Source: Lepraria neglecta | Taxonomy: Eukaryota; Ascomycota; Lecanoromycetes; Lecanorales; Stereocaulaceae | Assembly: GCA_033220425.1 (NCBI GenBank) | Contig: CM065650.1 | Span: 1,426,001-1,490,000 of the forward strand | Reading direction: 5' to 3' | Length of the DNA stretch: 64,000 nt | Shown: in pieces, positions 13,871 through 26,849 of the stretch | Numbering within the stretch: the stretch's first letter is position 1 | How the letters are laid out: every line of letters starts with the position of its first letter | Program-made: the position numbers and the translations under genes | Notes under the pieces: generated by a model | Databases searched by the model: none | Seen by the model: the letters and a program-made list of their open reading frames with translations, nothing else | Told to the model about the DNA's origin: nothing

Positions 13871-14380
13871 TATTACGATTAGGAAACATAATTAGGGATA
13901 TATTTATAGAGCGTAGCGCCTATTATAGTTCGAGTCGACGAGTCGGTATCCGACTTAGATAGACCCTAAAGGCTTAGTATATTAAGCGATAAGCGTAGTA
14001 GTTATAACGAGCGTAGATACGATTAGTGCGATTAGTATAATTAGGAAGGCTTAGTATATTAAGTAATAAGCGTAGTAGTCGCAATAAGCGTAGATACGAT
14101 TAGTACGATTAGTGCAATCAAGAATACTTGGTATAGATTTCGTATATCTATATATACGGAGTACTACTTACTATTTGGAGCATCGTGCTTAATTTACTAT
14201 TCAATTGTTTACTATATACGATAGATCTCTTAGGCTAGGCACTAAATATATATTACCTGATTATATACCAGACCCGCTTAGTACTACTAAAGCCTACTTT
14301 ATACTCTTGTCTAGTTATACCTCTATCCCTATTAAGAATCAATCTATATACGATATATAGCACGTAATATATTCGTAATA
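13871..14380 (+). repeat. LTR of A1 (3')
   Basis: 510 bp and collinear with the 5' LTR, including both tandem units. A purine-rich tract (about 13854-13866) precedes it and the GATAA target duplication follows directly. Confidence 0.93.
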
Positions 14381-14385
14381 GATAA

Positions 14386-15440
14386 TACCTAACGATATAT
14401 AATAAATATAAACTAATAGTACCTAAATATATAGAAACGTTCCAAAGACTTAATTTCTAGTAGAATACTATCCCTCTAAGTAGATAGGAGAAAATCCAAC
14501 GGGTTATATAAGTAGAAATTATAGTATATACCCTTATAGACGAGACTACTAATCCTAAGGAAAACGAATTTATAGACCTATTTATAGATAGTTTAAGCGA
14601 TATTAATAACTCTATCCTATATTCTCGTCCTTCTATATAAAGTTAGCGATTAGGTAATAGAGATAACCTAATTAATAGATCTAAGGGCGATATAGATCAG
14701 AATAGTCGAATAGTTTATTATTCGATTTATCTTTACTAAGATATATTATTTACTCTTTACTAGGGTATCTTATCGAACTTAGATATAGTATTTAATATAG
14801 GAGATAAGGATAGCGGAGGATAGTATAATAATATAAAGGTAATTATTATCCCGATTATTAAAGAAGTAAATACCTACTAAATATAAGGTACTAGGGCGAT
14901 AATATAATAATCCTATCTCTATCGGATCCGATTGATAAGGGAGAACCTTCCGGCGGTATTATACTATCGTAAGCCTAATACGAGGTATAGTAGATATAGA
15001 TATATATAATAAAACTAGTACTTATAAAAGGTTTATAATAGGGCGATATACCTAATAAAGAGATTACTAAGGACGATAATATATAAGAGTTAGATATACT
15101 AGCGGATAAATATATAATAAAGGTAAAGGGTATTAATAAGCTATAATATATAAGGTTAGGGATTATATATACTACGTAGTATAAGAAACTTAGGGTAAAG
15201 AAGGGCTATAGGGTATAGTACCGTACGACGCTAAAGACGCCTCTAGTAGTTATACTCGATAAGACTATATATAAAAGGCTATAGTAAGTCGCTCGTCGAG
15301 ATTAGTAAGTAGATATTACTATAGACGATAATAATGACTTTAAATTACCGTTACCTCGAATATAAGTAGTACTAAGTATTTATCGATCTCTAGTATAATT
15401 ATAATTACTATATATAATAAACGTAAGTAGAGTAATTTTA
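14386..15440. other. Unidentified RIP-degraded sequence, right part
   Basis: Continuation of the sequence that A1 interrupted. It is strongly AT-rich and full of stops, with some purine-rich, coding-like stretches (about 14400-14720 and 15040-15300) in which I recognise no domain. It ends at a GC-richer patch that begins CTTAGGCCAAG, a string also present at 152-162. Confidence 0.5.
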
Positions 15441-15705
15441 CTTAGGCCAAGACTCCGGCCAAGCTAGGCCTAGGTTCTATACTAGAAAGTTTATTCTCTC
15501 TAACAAGGATCTCTAACGAAACTATATTTCCAGCTCGATTAGCTCGAGTAGCTCGAGCAGCTCGACCAGCTCGGGAAGCCCCTAGCTGGTTATATAGGGG
15601 CTCGACTAGCCCCTAGCTCCCGTAAGCTGGCACTTGGGCAGATCGGCCCCTCGCGCCCGGGGCTAGCCCCTTGGACCCTGAGCCGGTGCTCCCGACTTGC
15701 TAATG
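15441..15705. other. GC-rich patch with 9-bp tandem repeat
   Basis: An abrupt GC-rich block in AT-rich surroundings. At 15532-15576 a 9-bp unit of the form AGCTCGANN is repeated five times. Read on the plus strand this would encode a serine-rich run, on the minus strand a leucine/glutamate run. After it comes CCCCTAGCT-type repetition. It ends where C4 homology begins. No gene can be supported; it may be the end of another element or a captured fragment. Confidence 0.5.
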
Positions 15706-18325
15706 TACGTCTAGGAGATAATCTTCCTCGGACTAATTATATTAATAGAAGGTCTATATATAGACCCTTCTAAAGTTAAAGTTATTATTAACTAGAAACC
15801 CCTAACTCGTCTAAAGGAGGTATAAGTATTCGTTAGTTTCTATAACTTCTACCGCCGGTTTATTAAGAATTTCTCGAAAACGGTTAGATCTTTAGTATCG
15901 CTTACTAAAAAGGATTATCTATTCTAGTAGTCTAAAGTATATTAGGCAGCCTTCGAGCGTCTTAAGAGTACGGTTACTAGTACCCTAGTACTTCGGTATT
16001 ACGATAGATCCCGACTAGCGGTACTAGAGATAGATTCGTCCGATTACGTTAATAGCGATATCCTATCTTAAGCTGACGATAATAGAGTCCTTTATCCAGT
16101 TATATTCTATAGTAAGAATCTACTACCTACGGAGTATAACTATAAGATCTATACTAAGAAGCTACTTATAATCATCCGCTATCTAGAATACTAGCGTCCT
16201 AAATTAGAATTAACTAATATCTCTATCTAAATATTTACCGATTATAAGAGTCTTGACTATTTTATATAGACAAAGGAGCTAACGCGCTATCAAGCTCGAT
16301 AGGAAGAGAAATTAGCTAATTTTAACTTCAAAATTATATACCGGAGTAGTAAATCTAATAGTAAAGTAGACGCTTTAACGCGTATACCGAACTTAGTTTC
16401 TACTAATAACTAAGATAAGCATTAAAAGCATTAATACCGTACTCTACTATCTCTAGAGTATTTTTAGAAATTCTCTAAGGATAGAGACCTTAAAGAGGGG
16501 GGTAGCGGTAATAATACTATATTAGATAAACGGATCAACGCGATAGCGGATAAAGACTTACCTCTATACGTAAGGGTAGTACTAGTAAATAAGGAAGATA
16601 ATAACTATAGACGTATCTATAATACCCTCGCGAAGGATCCGTCTCGGATATTCGAGATAGTTAATCTATATTATTACTCTAGTTATAATAATATACTCTT
16701 CTATAAGGATTGTTTTTGGGTTCTAGTAATAGCTAAGCTCCATACGGACCTAATTAAGAAAAGCTATAACTAACCTATATACGGCTATCCTAGTAGAAAT
16801 AGGATGCTTAAGTTAGTAAAGAGATAGTTCTACTAGCGTAGTATAAGAGATAAGATTACTCGCTATATCTATAATTACTATATCTGCCAACGAAGTAAGG
16901 CCCCTCGAGACTAATATAATAGGCTACTATAGGCTTTACTAGTATCGAAGCAACGCTAGCAAGATATCTCTATAGATTTTATTACTAGACTTCCCGTTTC
17001 GAAAGGGTATAATACTATATACGCTATAGTGGATCGGCTTTCTAAAGAGCGCTACTACGCTCCATATATTATAACCGACTAAGGTACGTCTATAGAAGCT
17101 ACGGCCGATATCCTAATAAGATATATCTTTCGCTCGTACGATCTCCTAGAGTCGATTATCTCCGACCGAGGTCCCTAGTTTATATCCTTAGTATAGAAGG
17201 TACTATATTAGCGGCTAAAGATCGATATCAAGTTATCTACTATATTCTATCCGGAAACTAACGGTTAGACGGAACGGGCTAATTAGGACGTCGAGCGTCA
17301 CCTGAGAACGTATTACTCGTATATATAAGATAATTAGGTATAGCTTCTTCCTATAGCCGAATTCGCGGATAATAACTCTATTACTAGTACTATAGGAGTA
17401 ACTCTATTCTTTGCTAATAAAGGTTTCTACCCTTATATATCCTTCTCTCTACCTATAGACGCTGGATCTACGGCTTATAAGCGTATCTAGTATACTAAGG
17501 CGAACGATATCGCGGCCTATATATCGAGAGTCCTTAACTTTATAACTAAATAATCCGTTACGAGCCGTAGTAGGATGACGGAATAAGCTAATAAAAAGCG
17601 ATCTAACGTTATATACGACGAAGGAGATATAGTACTTCTATCTAGTCGGAATATAAGTATAGAACGTCCGAGTAGAAAAATAGATAATAAGATACTTAGA
17701 CCGTTTAAGGTATCAGATAAAGTTGGATTATCCTACCGCCTAGAACTTCTATCAAGTATATAAATATATAACGTCTTCTACCCTAGTCTACTACGAAAAG
17801 CGGCTACGAACCCTCTACCTAGTTAGTAAACTAAGCCGCCAAGACCCGTTATAGTAGATAGCTAGGAGGAGTAGGAGATCGACGATATCTTAGATACTCG
17901 ACTATTCGGTCGTAATCGACGTCTATAGTTCCGGGTCCGATAGAAGAACGAGCAATAATCGGACCGCTAATAGTACTATACGGACGACGACGAATTTGGC
18001 AACGCTTAGGATATAGTCGACGACTTCTATATACGATACCTAAACAAGCCTAGTAATCCGAATCGGCTATAGTCGTCTTGCCTTACGTATTAGGGACGAT
18101 ACTTACTTAAGGGGGGGCAGTATCACGACTTGGCCTTTGCTTACTATTTGTGCCGATACGCGTAGTATAGAGTATAGTTATCGAACGTTCGATAACCATG
18201 CTTATAGCTAGCGGCTTGGCGCGTCTCCAAGACGCGTAGGCTTTATGTATCCATCTTCCCTCCTTAGATATATTCTTCTAGTTATACTACACCCCTATCG
18301 ACTCGCTCTAGGTAGGCCCCTGATA
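15706..18325 (+). mobile_element. Truncated chromovirus C, copy C4
   Basis: Homology to C1-C3 begins inside the reverse transcriptase region and runs through RNase H (about 15980-16390), integrase (about 16650-17560) and chromodomain (about 17870-18100) to a complete 3' LTR. The 5' half is missing and there is no target duplication to pair. Pol is broken many times. It lacks the 109-bp insert of C1. Confidence 0.88.
18121..18325 (+). repeat. LTR of C4 (3')
   Basis: 205-bp family-C LTR preceded by the usual G-rich tract at about 18110-18119. It marks the right end of the truncated copy. Confidence 0.9.
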
Positions 18326-18545
18326 GTACTATTAGATAATTCTACTAATATCCTATACCGTAGGATATCCTATTGAGATCCCATCCAATATCTCCTAAAA
18401 GATATAGGATTTAGAATCTTCTAATTCCATTCTATACCGGAATCCTATACTCAACCCTTGGGATATCCTATAGGATATCCTATATCTTTCCGGGCTATAG
18501 GTATAGGCGCCCCTCTAACTCTACGCTATTACTTCTATATTTCCT
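18326..18545. other. Palindrome-rich spacer
   Basis: Several copies of GGATATCCTAT, including a back-to-back palindrome at about 18468-18490, lie between the C4 LTR and eroded B sequence. Not homologous to the LTRs of A, B or C. I see no gene. Confidence 0.5.
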
Positions 18546-18849
18546 AACCTACTTATTATAGTATTATAAATTAGAAATTAGCGACTTAAATAGTCTTTAG
18601 ATATCTATATAAGGCCCTTCCTTAAGATCTATAACGGTTTTCCTTAGTATAACTACCTAAATATCTATAACTTATAACCCTAGCTATAGTATCGCCTTAT
18701 TAGCGCGCTTATATATACTTATATCCTCTATAGACTAAAGTACTAGCTTATTCTATAATATTAGTAATAGCTTAGTATTTAATAGCGAGGTCTCTTTATA
18801 ATCTAGATATCTAGAAGGAGGATTAATAGGATTAGTTTTACTCGCTCTA

Positions 18850-21800
18850 TAGATTATCTCGAAGTTATAAGCTATAAGCTTTAGTATCTAGTATACTTAC
18901 CGCGGTATTAACTCTTTTAGCTTTATAAATCCCTATAGATTATTATAATCTATTAGAACCTCTATAGGGAAAAGGCTTCCTTCTAGATAGTATTACTACT
19001 ACTTAAATACCGTAATAACTATAAATAATTCCTAGTTATATACTTTATAATTCTACTTAGTAGGAATTATTTTATAAGACTAGAATATAATAGGTCGCTA
19101 GCTCCTCTAGTTATCTAGTTATAATAGGATATCTATAATAGTAAAATTCGATATATTAGTCTTAACCCTAATTTTCTAAGATAGATTAAAATATTATAGT
19201 AGAGGGGCTTTAGTAAACTTCCTATATAGTTATTAGAATACTATCTATATATTATTAGACTACTTAAGTAGTCCCGTTTTCCTTCTATCCTTACTACCTT
19301 TTAGTAGGCTAGTAAGTAGTACTATAATAGCTAAATAATAATAGATAAAACGACGATAGAAATTCGCAAAGCCTATAAATACCTAGACTTCTCGATAAGT
19401 CTTCGGTATTAGCTAATCTCTAATTATCTTAACTCTATATATATATCTCTCTCTACGCTAGCGGTAGAGACGATAAAGTCTAAGTACTTAACTCGGGTCG
19501 TAAAAAACTTATACTTCTTCCGGTTCGTATAGAGTTAGAATTACTAAAGTCTTTAGAGTACTCCTTTAATATACCTTTAGTAGTCCGCTAGGGTTTCCGA
19601 AAAAACCAAGATATTATCTAAATATACTATATACGTTATATCGACTAGGCCTATAAGGGCCCGATTAATATATACTTAAAAAGTAGTAGAGGTATTTACT
19701 AACCTAAATAGTATAATAAGATATTCAAAGTAACTATAACGCGTACGGAATACTATCTTCTATTTATCGCTATATTTAATTTAGATATAGTAATATATAT
19801 TCTTAAGGTCTAACTTTAAGAATACTTTAGTACCGCTTAAATAGTCTAGTATCTCGGTAACTAGGGGTAATAGATACCGATTCTTAATCGTTATCGTATT
19901 TAACCCTTAATAATCTATATAAAGATATAGCCCCCTATCCTTTTTCGGTATAAAAGTATAGATACTCCTATCGGCGAAATAGAGTAGCGAATCTACTTCT
20001 TTCCTAGTATATTATTTAGGTACTACTAAAGCTCTATTAGCTCTATTCTAAATAGATTATAGATAGAACTATAAGGTAGCTCCCTACCGTCTAACTTAAT
20101 AGTATAGTCTCTCTACTTTTATTTAGGTAAGATCTCTACTTTCTTATTTAAGAAGATATCTTTAAACTCCTATAATTTAGGAGGAAGGGTTATATTAAAT
20201 TTATTAGTCTAAAGTTACTCCGCTATCGTAGCGCTAGCGTAAACTATAGCGAATACTTTCTATTCCTATTATAAAACTTTGCTAAATTCGGTTAGTCTAT
20301 CTAGCTATATTAGCCTAGAATTTATTTAGTACCGCTATTAGCGCGCTAGCGTATTAACTATAATACCTAATTTATAAAGCGCTAGTATCCTAATAATCAA
20401 GTTAGGACCCTTCTAGTCTACGGTATAGAATAAGGAACTATATTCCTTTTCTTACCCCTAGTTATTAGTAGCTATATAGCTTAACTAAAACGCTCTAAAA
20501 TAAAAGGCGCCTTATCTACTTAGCTATACCGGCGTTAGTAAGATAGCGTGTTCTAGCTATAAATTATATTGTACTACGAACCGCTAAGAGACTAAGCTAA
20601 TCGTCGCCCTAGGGTTAATTAGCCCCTTAACGGGCTATTAACTACCTAGAAGGATTATTTATCCTATAAGGTAAAGAGATTCTAAGGCTTCTATTCGTCT
20701 ATCTTCCCCTGCTTACTTAGCGGTAGTAGGGTACTATCTTTTTTTAATTATACCGTATTAATAGAGGTAAAGCTTGGATTATCCCTATAGGGATATTCTA
20801 GTTTCTAATACCCCGTCTTACTATAATAATAATAACTATTATTATAGTAGTTAGGATTAGCCTTAGGTACTAGATAAGACTTAGAATTTCGTCTCCTCTT
20901 ACTACCTCGCTAATATCCCGCTAGCTCTCCGCTAGCGGACTTAGTCGAAGTACTAGATACCCGTTCTTCTAAAGGCCTACCCTTACTACTAGACCTAGAT
21001 ATTAATAGATAATACTTAAGGTTCTTTTCCTATATAATCGTAAGTACTAAGAGACTATTACGCGTTGTCGAGATACTACTAGTACTTAGGATTTTAGACT
21101 TTAACTTAGGACGGAGTTTAGTTAAAAAGCTATTTACCCGAAACTCTTCTAATAGGGGAGTAATATAGCTTTCTAGTTCTTCTAGATAAGCTTTAAAGAT
21201 AGAAACCTTCTATCTCTACTATTATTTAGCGCTATTTAAGTATTTATAGATAAGTAGTTAGTAATTTACTAGGTCTACTACTAAATCTAAGAGAAACTAA
21301 GAAAAGTTCTTAAAAGAGTAATTATCTAGCTATTCCTTCCGAAAGTATTAGCGCTACTATATTACTATATCCCCTTCTAGGGACTATATATAGTAGAGGA
21401 TTTTCGCCCTATTAGTAGTAAAATATTTAGGACTTAAGAGGAATTTGATTTCGACGTTAGTAAACTAGCGGATATACTCTCCTTTACTATTACTATAATA
21501 GAGTTATATCTTTTTAGGGCGTATTATCTTTACCGCTAGTAAGACTAATAGTACCTTACTATCGCTAAGCCCCTTAAAGTCTTCTATATTAGCTTTAGCT
21601 CCTAGTTAAAGCTCTATATTCCGAGCTTCTAACTCCCGGATACGTTTTTCTTCTAATAAGTATTAGTTTTCTACCTTAAATTAGGTAATCCTCTACTAGA
21701 GTATCGGAGATAAAAGGGTCAAGTCTAAAGACTCTACTATCGATATATTATCGGGGTATATAGTCTCTAATTCTAGTTCTTCTAAAGAGCGCGGTTGTCT

Positions 21801-21850
21801 TACTATAATATCCTACTCCGGGCCTTTAGCCTTAAAGGTTAGAGTAATTA
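18850..21850 (-). pseudogene. gag-pol fossil of B
   Basis: On the minus strand, from high to low coordinates: Gag (about 21850-20860), a CCHC zinc knuckle near 20770-20850, a poorly defined protease region, reverse transcriptase at about 20110-19480 with its catalytic box near 19600, and RNase H at about 19250-18850. No integrase follows. Broken throughout. Confidence 0.75.
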
Positions 21851-21854
21851 GAAC

Positions 21855-22108
21855 TATAAGATATACTCCCCGTTAGCGGGCTATTATTACTCTATAAACT
21901 AGGCTCCTCGCTAGCGGACTATTGCTACGCTCTAGGATCTGCGTCCCGCTAGCGCTATAATATCGGACTACGGCTTAGCTCTTTACTAGCGTTATACTAC
22001 TATATATAAAGGTATTTAAAGATATAAAGTAGTTATATTACTAGTATAGTATAGATAGTTCTATATTAGAACTAATTACTAAGGATCCTTAGGAAAGAAG
22101 TAGGTAGA
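21855..22108 (-). repeat. LTR of B, left piece
   Basis: Aligns with 35700-35953 of the intact solo B LTR. It is interrupted at GTAGA by A2, and the remainder resumes at 34840. Confidence 0.9.
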
Positions 22109-22618
22109 TATTACGATTAGGAAACATAATCAGGGATACGCTTATAGAGCGTAGCGCCCGTTATAGTTCGAGTCGACGAGTCGGTATCCGACTCGGATAG
22201 ACCCTGAAGGCTTGGTATATTAAGCGATGAGCGCAGTAGTCGTAACGAGCGTAGATGCGATTAGTACGATTAGTGCGATTAGGAAGGCTTGGTATATTAA
22301 GTAATAAGCGTAGTAGTCGCAATGAGCGCAGATGCAATTAGTGCGATTAGTACGATCAAGAATACTTGGTATAGATTTCGTATATCTATATATACGGAGT
22401 ACTATTTACTACTTGGAGCATCGTACTTAACTTACTATTCAATTATTTACTATATACGATAGATCTCTTAGGCTAGGTACTAAATATATATTACCTAATT
22501 ATATACCAGACCCGCTTAGTACTACTAAAGCCTACTTTATACTCTTATCTAGTTATACCTCTATCTCTATTAAGAATTAATCTATATACGATATATAGTA
22601 CGTAATATATTTATAATA
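22109..22618 (+). repeat. LTR of A2 (5')
   Basis: 510 bp with two internal tandem units, same termini as the other family-A LTRs. The leader that follows (CTTTAAGTACCC) is shared by all four A copies. Confidence 0.93.
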
Positions 22619-22729
22619 CTTTAAGTACCCTTAAGGATAAGTACTATACTAAGAGACCCTAGGGTACCTACCCTAAGCTCCTTAGGAGGAGGAAGCGGAT
22701 AATAATACCTAACTATTGACGAAGGACTT

Positions 22730-25700
22730 AGTAGATATATTAAGATAGCCTAGCCCGACTTATACTATAGAGAGAGAGATAAGCTCAAGGGATAGCTATC
22801 CTAGGTATTACTTTACTTAAAGTTCTAAGGAGACCTTATACCTATATAACGATATTCTACCTTTACTATTACTTACTTATATAGAAGAGTCTAAAAGTAG
22901 GTTAATCTATTCCTAAAGAAGTATATAGAAGATAACGACGAAGACGGCGAAATTAAATAATAGATAGAGAGTATAGCTATATTTAGACTCGAAATCTACT
23001 ATATATTCGGTCTATCGAACAAAGTTAATATAGTAATATAAACTATCTAGTATATAACCTAGAAGAAATCTATATTAGAGTACTCGACTTAATTTTAGTA
23101 ATATATAGTAAAGACTAACTAGGACGATAACGTATTAATAACTATATACTAGAGAGGTCTTAAGGATAATATTAAAGACGAGCTTATAAGGTTAGAGATT
23201 ATTATTAATACCCTTAATAAACTAATTAAAGAAGTAATTAAAATTAATAATAAGCTATTTAAAAGGACTATAGAGAAGAGGTATAATAGAGGAGTCGGCG
23301 GAATAGAATACTTAAGCTTTTTCGCTAAATTAAGGAGCTATCGCCTAGGATATAAAGAATATAACCTCTATAGGTATATACCTATAGAACTAGACTTTAC
23401 GGAGAAGAAAGGTAAATAGGCCTTTAGGGGGCTAGCTAGGGGTAAGAAGTAGTAAGGGGGTAATAAGAAAATACTAAAGTATTATAGCTATAGTAAACCG
23501 GGCTACTTCGCTAGAGACTATAAGTCGAAAAATATAGTATATCAACCGTAGCTAAATATACTAGAGAAAGTATATACCTAGGATAATATAGACGGTACGC
23601 CTAAGGAGATTCTACTAGTATAGGATAAATTCGAAGAAGATATTAGTTCCTAGTATAATAGGATAACGTAAGAAGAACTTAATAAAGAATCTAAAAACGA
23701 TAATAATAACTTTATAAGAAAGTTTAATACGTATATTAGGGAATAATATAGGAACGACCTAAATACTAAAGACGGTAGTAAGGCTTAAGAAGAAAAGTCT
23801 AAGTAGGATTAGAAAGAAAGCAAAATAGATCTAGAGTAGAAAGAAGCCCTTAGTACGTTAGAAGCTAAGTAGAAAGAAATACGACTATTAAGAAGGATAA
23901 TACCTAAAACTACTACGTCTAGAAGAAGAAGAAAGCTCTAAGGAATATATATAGCTAGACTATCGGATAGATCGGAATCACCGAGGTTACAAGAGTATAC
24001 TATAGGAAGAATATATATCGCTTCACTATATATAGTATAGTATACCGAGGAATATAGCTAAGGGGCCAGTAAGAACACTACCCTACGGATATAGCTATTA
24101 CTACGAATATAAGGAAAACGAATATCTATAGCACCTCGCGACGAAAAGAATATACTAATACTTCCTAGGACGCGACAAGGAATAGTTAAAGAGAGTTATC
24201 TACGAATTAAATAATGACCTAAGCGCTAGAGAATACTATTTAATAGAATAGTACGCCTATCTACACGATAACTACGAGAAGTATATATAGTCGAAGTTAA
24301 AGATAGGGTTCCTACTTCTATAAGCGGGAAAAGAGTAATCCTTTATAGCAGGGGTAGCTATAAGGAGATCAATATATTAACCCCTAAATAATATCTGTGT
24401 TCCGCGCAATATAATATATATATAAAGATACCGGTAATTATTAATAGATAGCGGACCGTTGCGATAATAGACTCTAGAGCTACTAGAAACTTTATCTTAC
24501 GAGACTTAGTATAAATAACTAGAATACTAACTCGAAAGAAGTTATAGTAGTATAACCTCTAGATAGCCGATAGGTTAATACTATTAATAGGAAAGGTAGA
24601 CGAAGAGATACTTTTATTATCTATTATAATTTAGCGCTACTATAAGGAGATTACCTTTAATATTATTAGGATAGCTACTTATTATATAATTTTAGGAATA
24701 CCTTAGTTAAAGAAGTATAACCTAATAATCGATTAGGCTCGAGAAGTACTCAAGATAGATTAATCTAGCAATATTACTAGGATTATACCTACGTATTAGT
24801 AGCGTTTAATAGTAGATAAGAAGTTGAACCGAAGACTGGTTAAGGTATATATTACCTTAGCTTCGTATAAGGACGGTACTAAAAGGTAGTCTAACTCTAT
24901 AGTTACTAGTAAAGGTTAGTAGGATAATAAAGTAAGAGTTAGAAGAGGAACTAATATACCCTCTATCCCTTAGGAATATAGTAAATAGGTATATTTATTC
25001 GAGAAAGAGACGAATATAGAAGTATTACCTAGGTACTAGCTATAGGATTATAAGATTGAACTTGAACCTAGTAAATAGCCGATATTTAGACCTATTTATA
25101 TATTATTAGAAAAGGAACTTAAGGTACTTCGCGGGTATATTAACGAGAACCTTAAAAAGGGATTTATTTAGGAATCTAAATTACTAGTAGATTATCTAAT
25201 CCTCTTTATACTAAAGAAGGACGGAAGCTTAAGACTATATATCGACTATTGAAAGTTAAACGATATTACTATTAAAAATAGATATCTATTACTAAATATA
25301 GGAGAGCTATAGAATTAGCTCGGCAAAGCAAAGATATTTACTAAACTAGATCTTAGAGGCGTATATAACTTAATTTGGATAAAAGAAGGCGAAGAATAGA
25401 AAACTACCTTCCTAATAAGATATAGCTATTATAAGTATTTAGTAATACCGTTTAGACTTACTAATATACTAGTAACCTACTAAGTACTTATTAATAATAT
25501 TATATAAGTATACTTAGATCGAATAGCGATAGTATACCTTAATGATATACTAATTTATTCTAAGAATAAGAAAGAGTATATCGAGTATATATAGGATATT
25601 CTCGGATATCTATTATAAGCGAAACTTCTTCTTAAACTAGAAAAGTATAAATTTTATCGAGAATTAGTAGAATTTCTAGGATTTATAGTTAGTATAAAAG

Positions 25701-26312
25701 GTATTAGTATAAGCCTAGAAAAGATTAAGGCTATTACTAAATAGTCTATACTATAGGATATTAAAGTAGTATAAAGTTTCTTAGGATTTACTAACTTTAA
25801 TAGGAAGTTTATCGAGGGCTACTTAAAGAAAGTACTACCTCTAACGGATATTATAAAAAAGGATATCGGATTTATATAGGGAAAAGACTAATAGAAATTA
25901 TTCGATATATTAAAGAAAGTATATACGGATCTACTAGTACTCTATACCTTTTAGGCCAACGAACCGGCCTATATCGAAATAGATACCTTAGATCTTGTAA
26001 TTAGAGTATATCTATATTAAATAAAAGACTAAAAGTAGTATCTAGTTACCTACTATTTAAGGAAGATATTAGTAGTAGAATAGAACTATAATATATATAA
26101 TAAGGAACTACTTACCGTAGTTTATATACTTTAGAACTAGCGAGTATATATAGAGAGCTACTCGGATCTAACTATCTTTATAGATTATAAGAATCTTCTT
26201 AACTTTATAATAATAAAGGAGCTAAATAGAAGATAAGTTCGATAGTTAGAACTATTAGGTTAATATAAATTTAAGATAACCTATACCCTAGGAAAGGATA
26301 ATAGTCGAGTAG
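22730..26312 (+). pseudogene. gag-pol fossil of A2, 5' part
   Basis: Gag about 22850-23530 with zinc knuckle at about 23481-23530; protease about 24420-24760; RT about 25060-25700; RNase H about 25960-26300. It ends at the C2 insertion, and integrase resumes at 32272. Broken throughout. Confidence 0.87.
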
Positions 26313-26317
26313 ATACC

Positions 26318-26531
26318 TATCACGGCTTGGCCATTGCTTGCTTACTATTGTTACCGATACGTGTAGTATAGAGTATAGTTATCGAACGTTCGATTATCGC
26401 TCAGCGCTTATGGCTAGCGGCTTGGCGCGCCTCTAAGACGCGCAGGCTTCATATATCTATCTTCTCTCCTTAGATATATTCTTCTAGTTATATTACACCC
26501 CTATCGACTCGCTCTAGGTAGGCCCCTAATA
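26318..26531 (+). repeat. LTR of C2 (5')
   Basis: 214-bp family-C LTR, collinear with 32053-32266. The longer 214-bp form is shared with C3, while C1 and C4 have a 203-205-bp form. Confidence 0.93.
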
Positions 26532-26849
26532 TTAGAATATATCTCTCCTTACCCCTACCCTCGTAAGTTCGTCAGCGAGGTAAAATAAATAGCGAAGCTT
26601 ATAGCTAGTTAGCGAGTTAAAATAAGTATTAAGGAACCCCTTTCAGTATCCGATCTAGATTAGTACTATAGTATACCGTTAATATATTAACGAAGGCTCT
26701 ATTATATAAATAAGCTCCTAGCGAGCGACCCTGAACCCTAGAAGTATCAAGTTAACGCGTTCTAAAGAGGCTAAAGCCTACCCCCTAATACTATCCTAGG
26801 ACAATACCTTTTCGACCCGTCAGCTATTACCTCTACCTTATAGGTACCT

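Larger units (their letters stand above)
1610..14380 (+). mobile_element. Ty3/gypsy chromovirus A, copy A1 (holds C1)
   Basis: LTR retrotransposon of the Ty3/gypsy chromovirus type with 509- and 510-bp LTRs, a 5-bp target duplication GATAA (1605-1609 and 14381-14385), and the order gag, protease, reverse transcriptase, RNase H, [C1 insertion], integrase, chromodomain. Without C1 it is about 6.7 kb, a normal full length. A purine-rich tract lies just before the 3' LTR. Its genes are broken by scores of changes of RIP type, so it is a dead, fairly old copy. It must predate C1. Confidence 0.95.
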
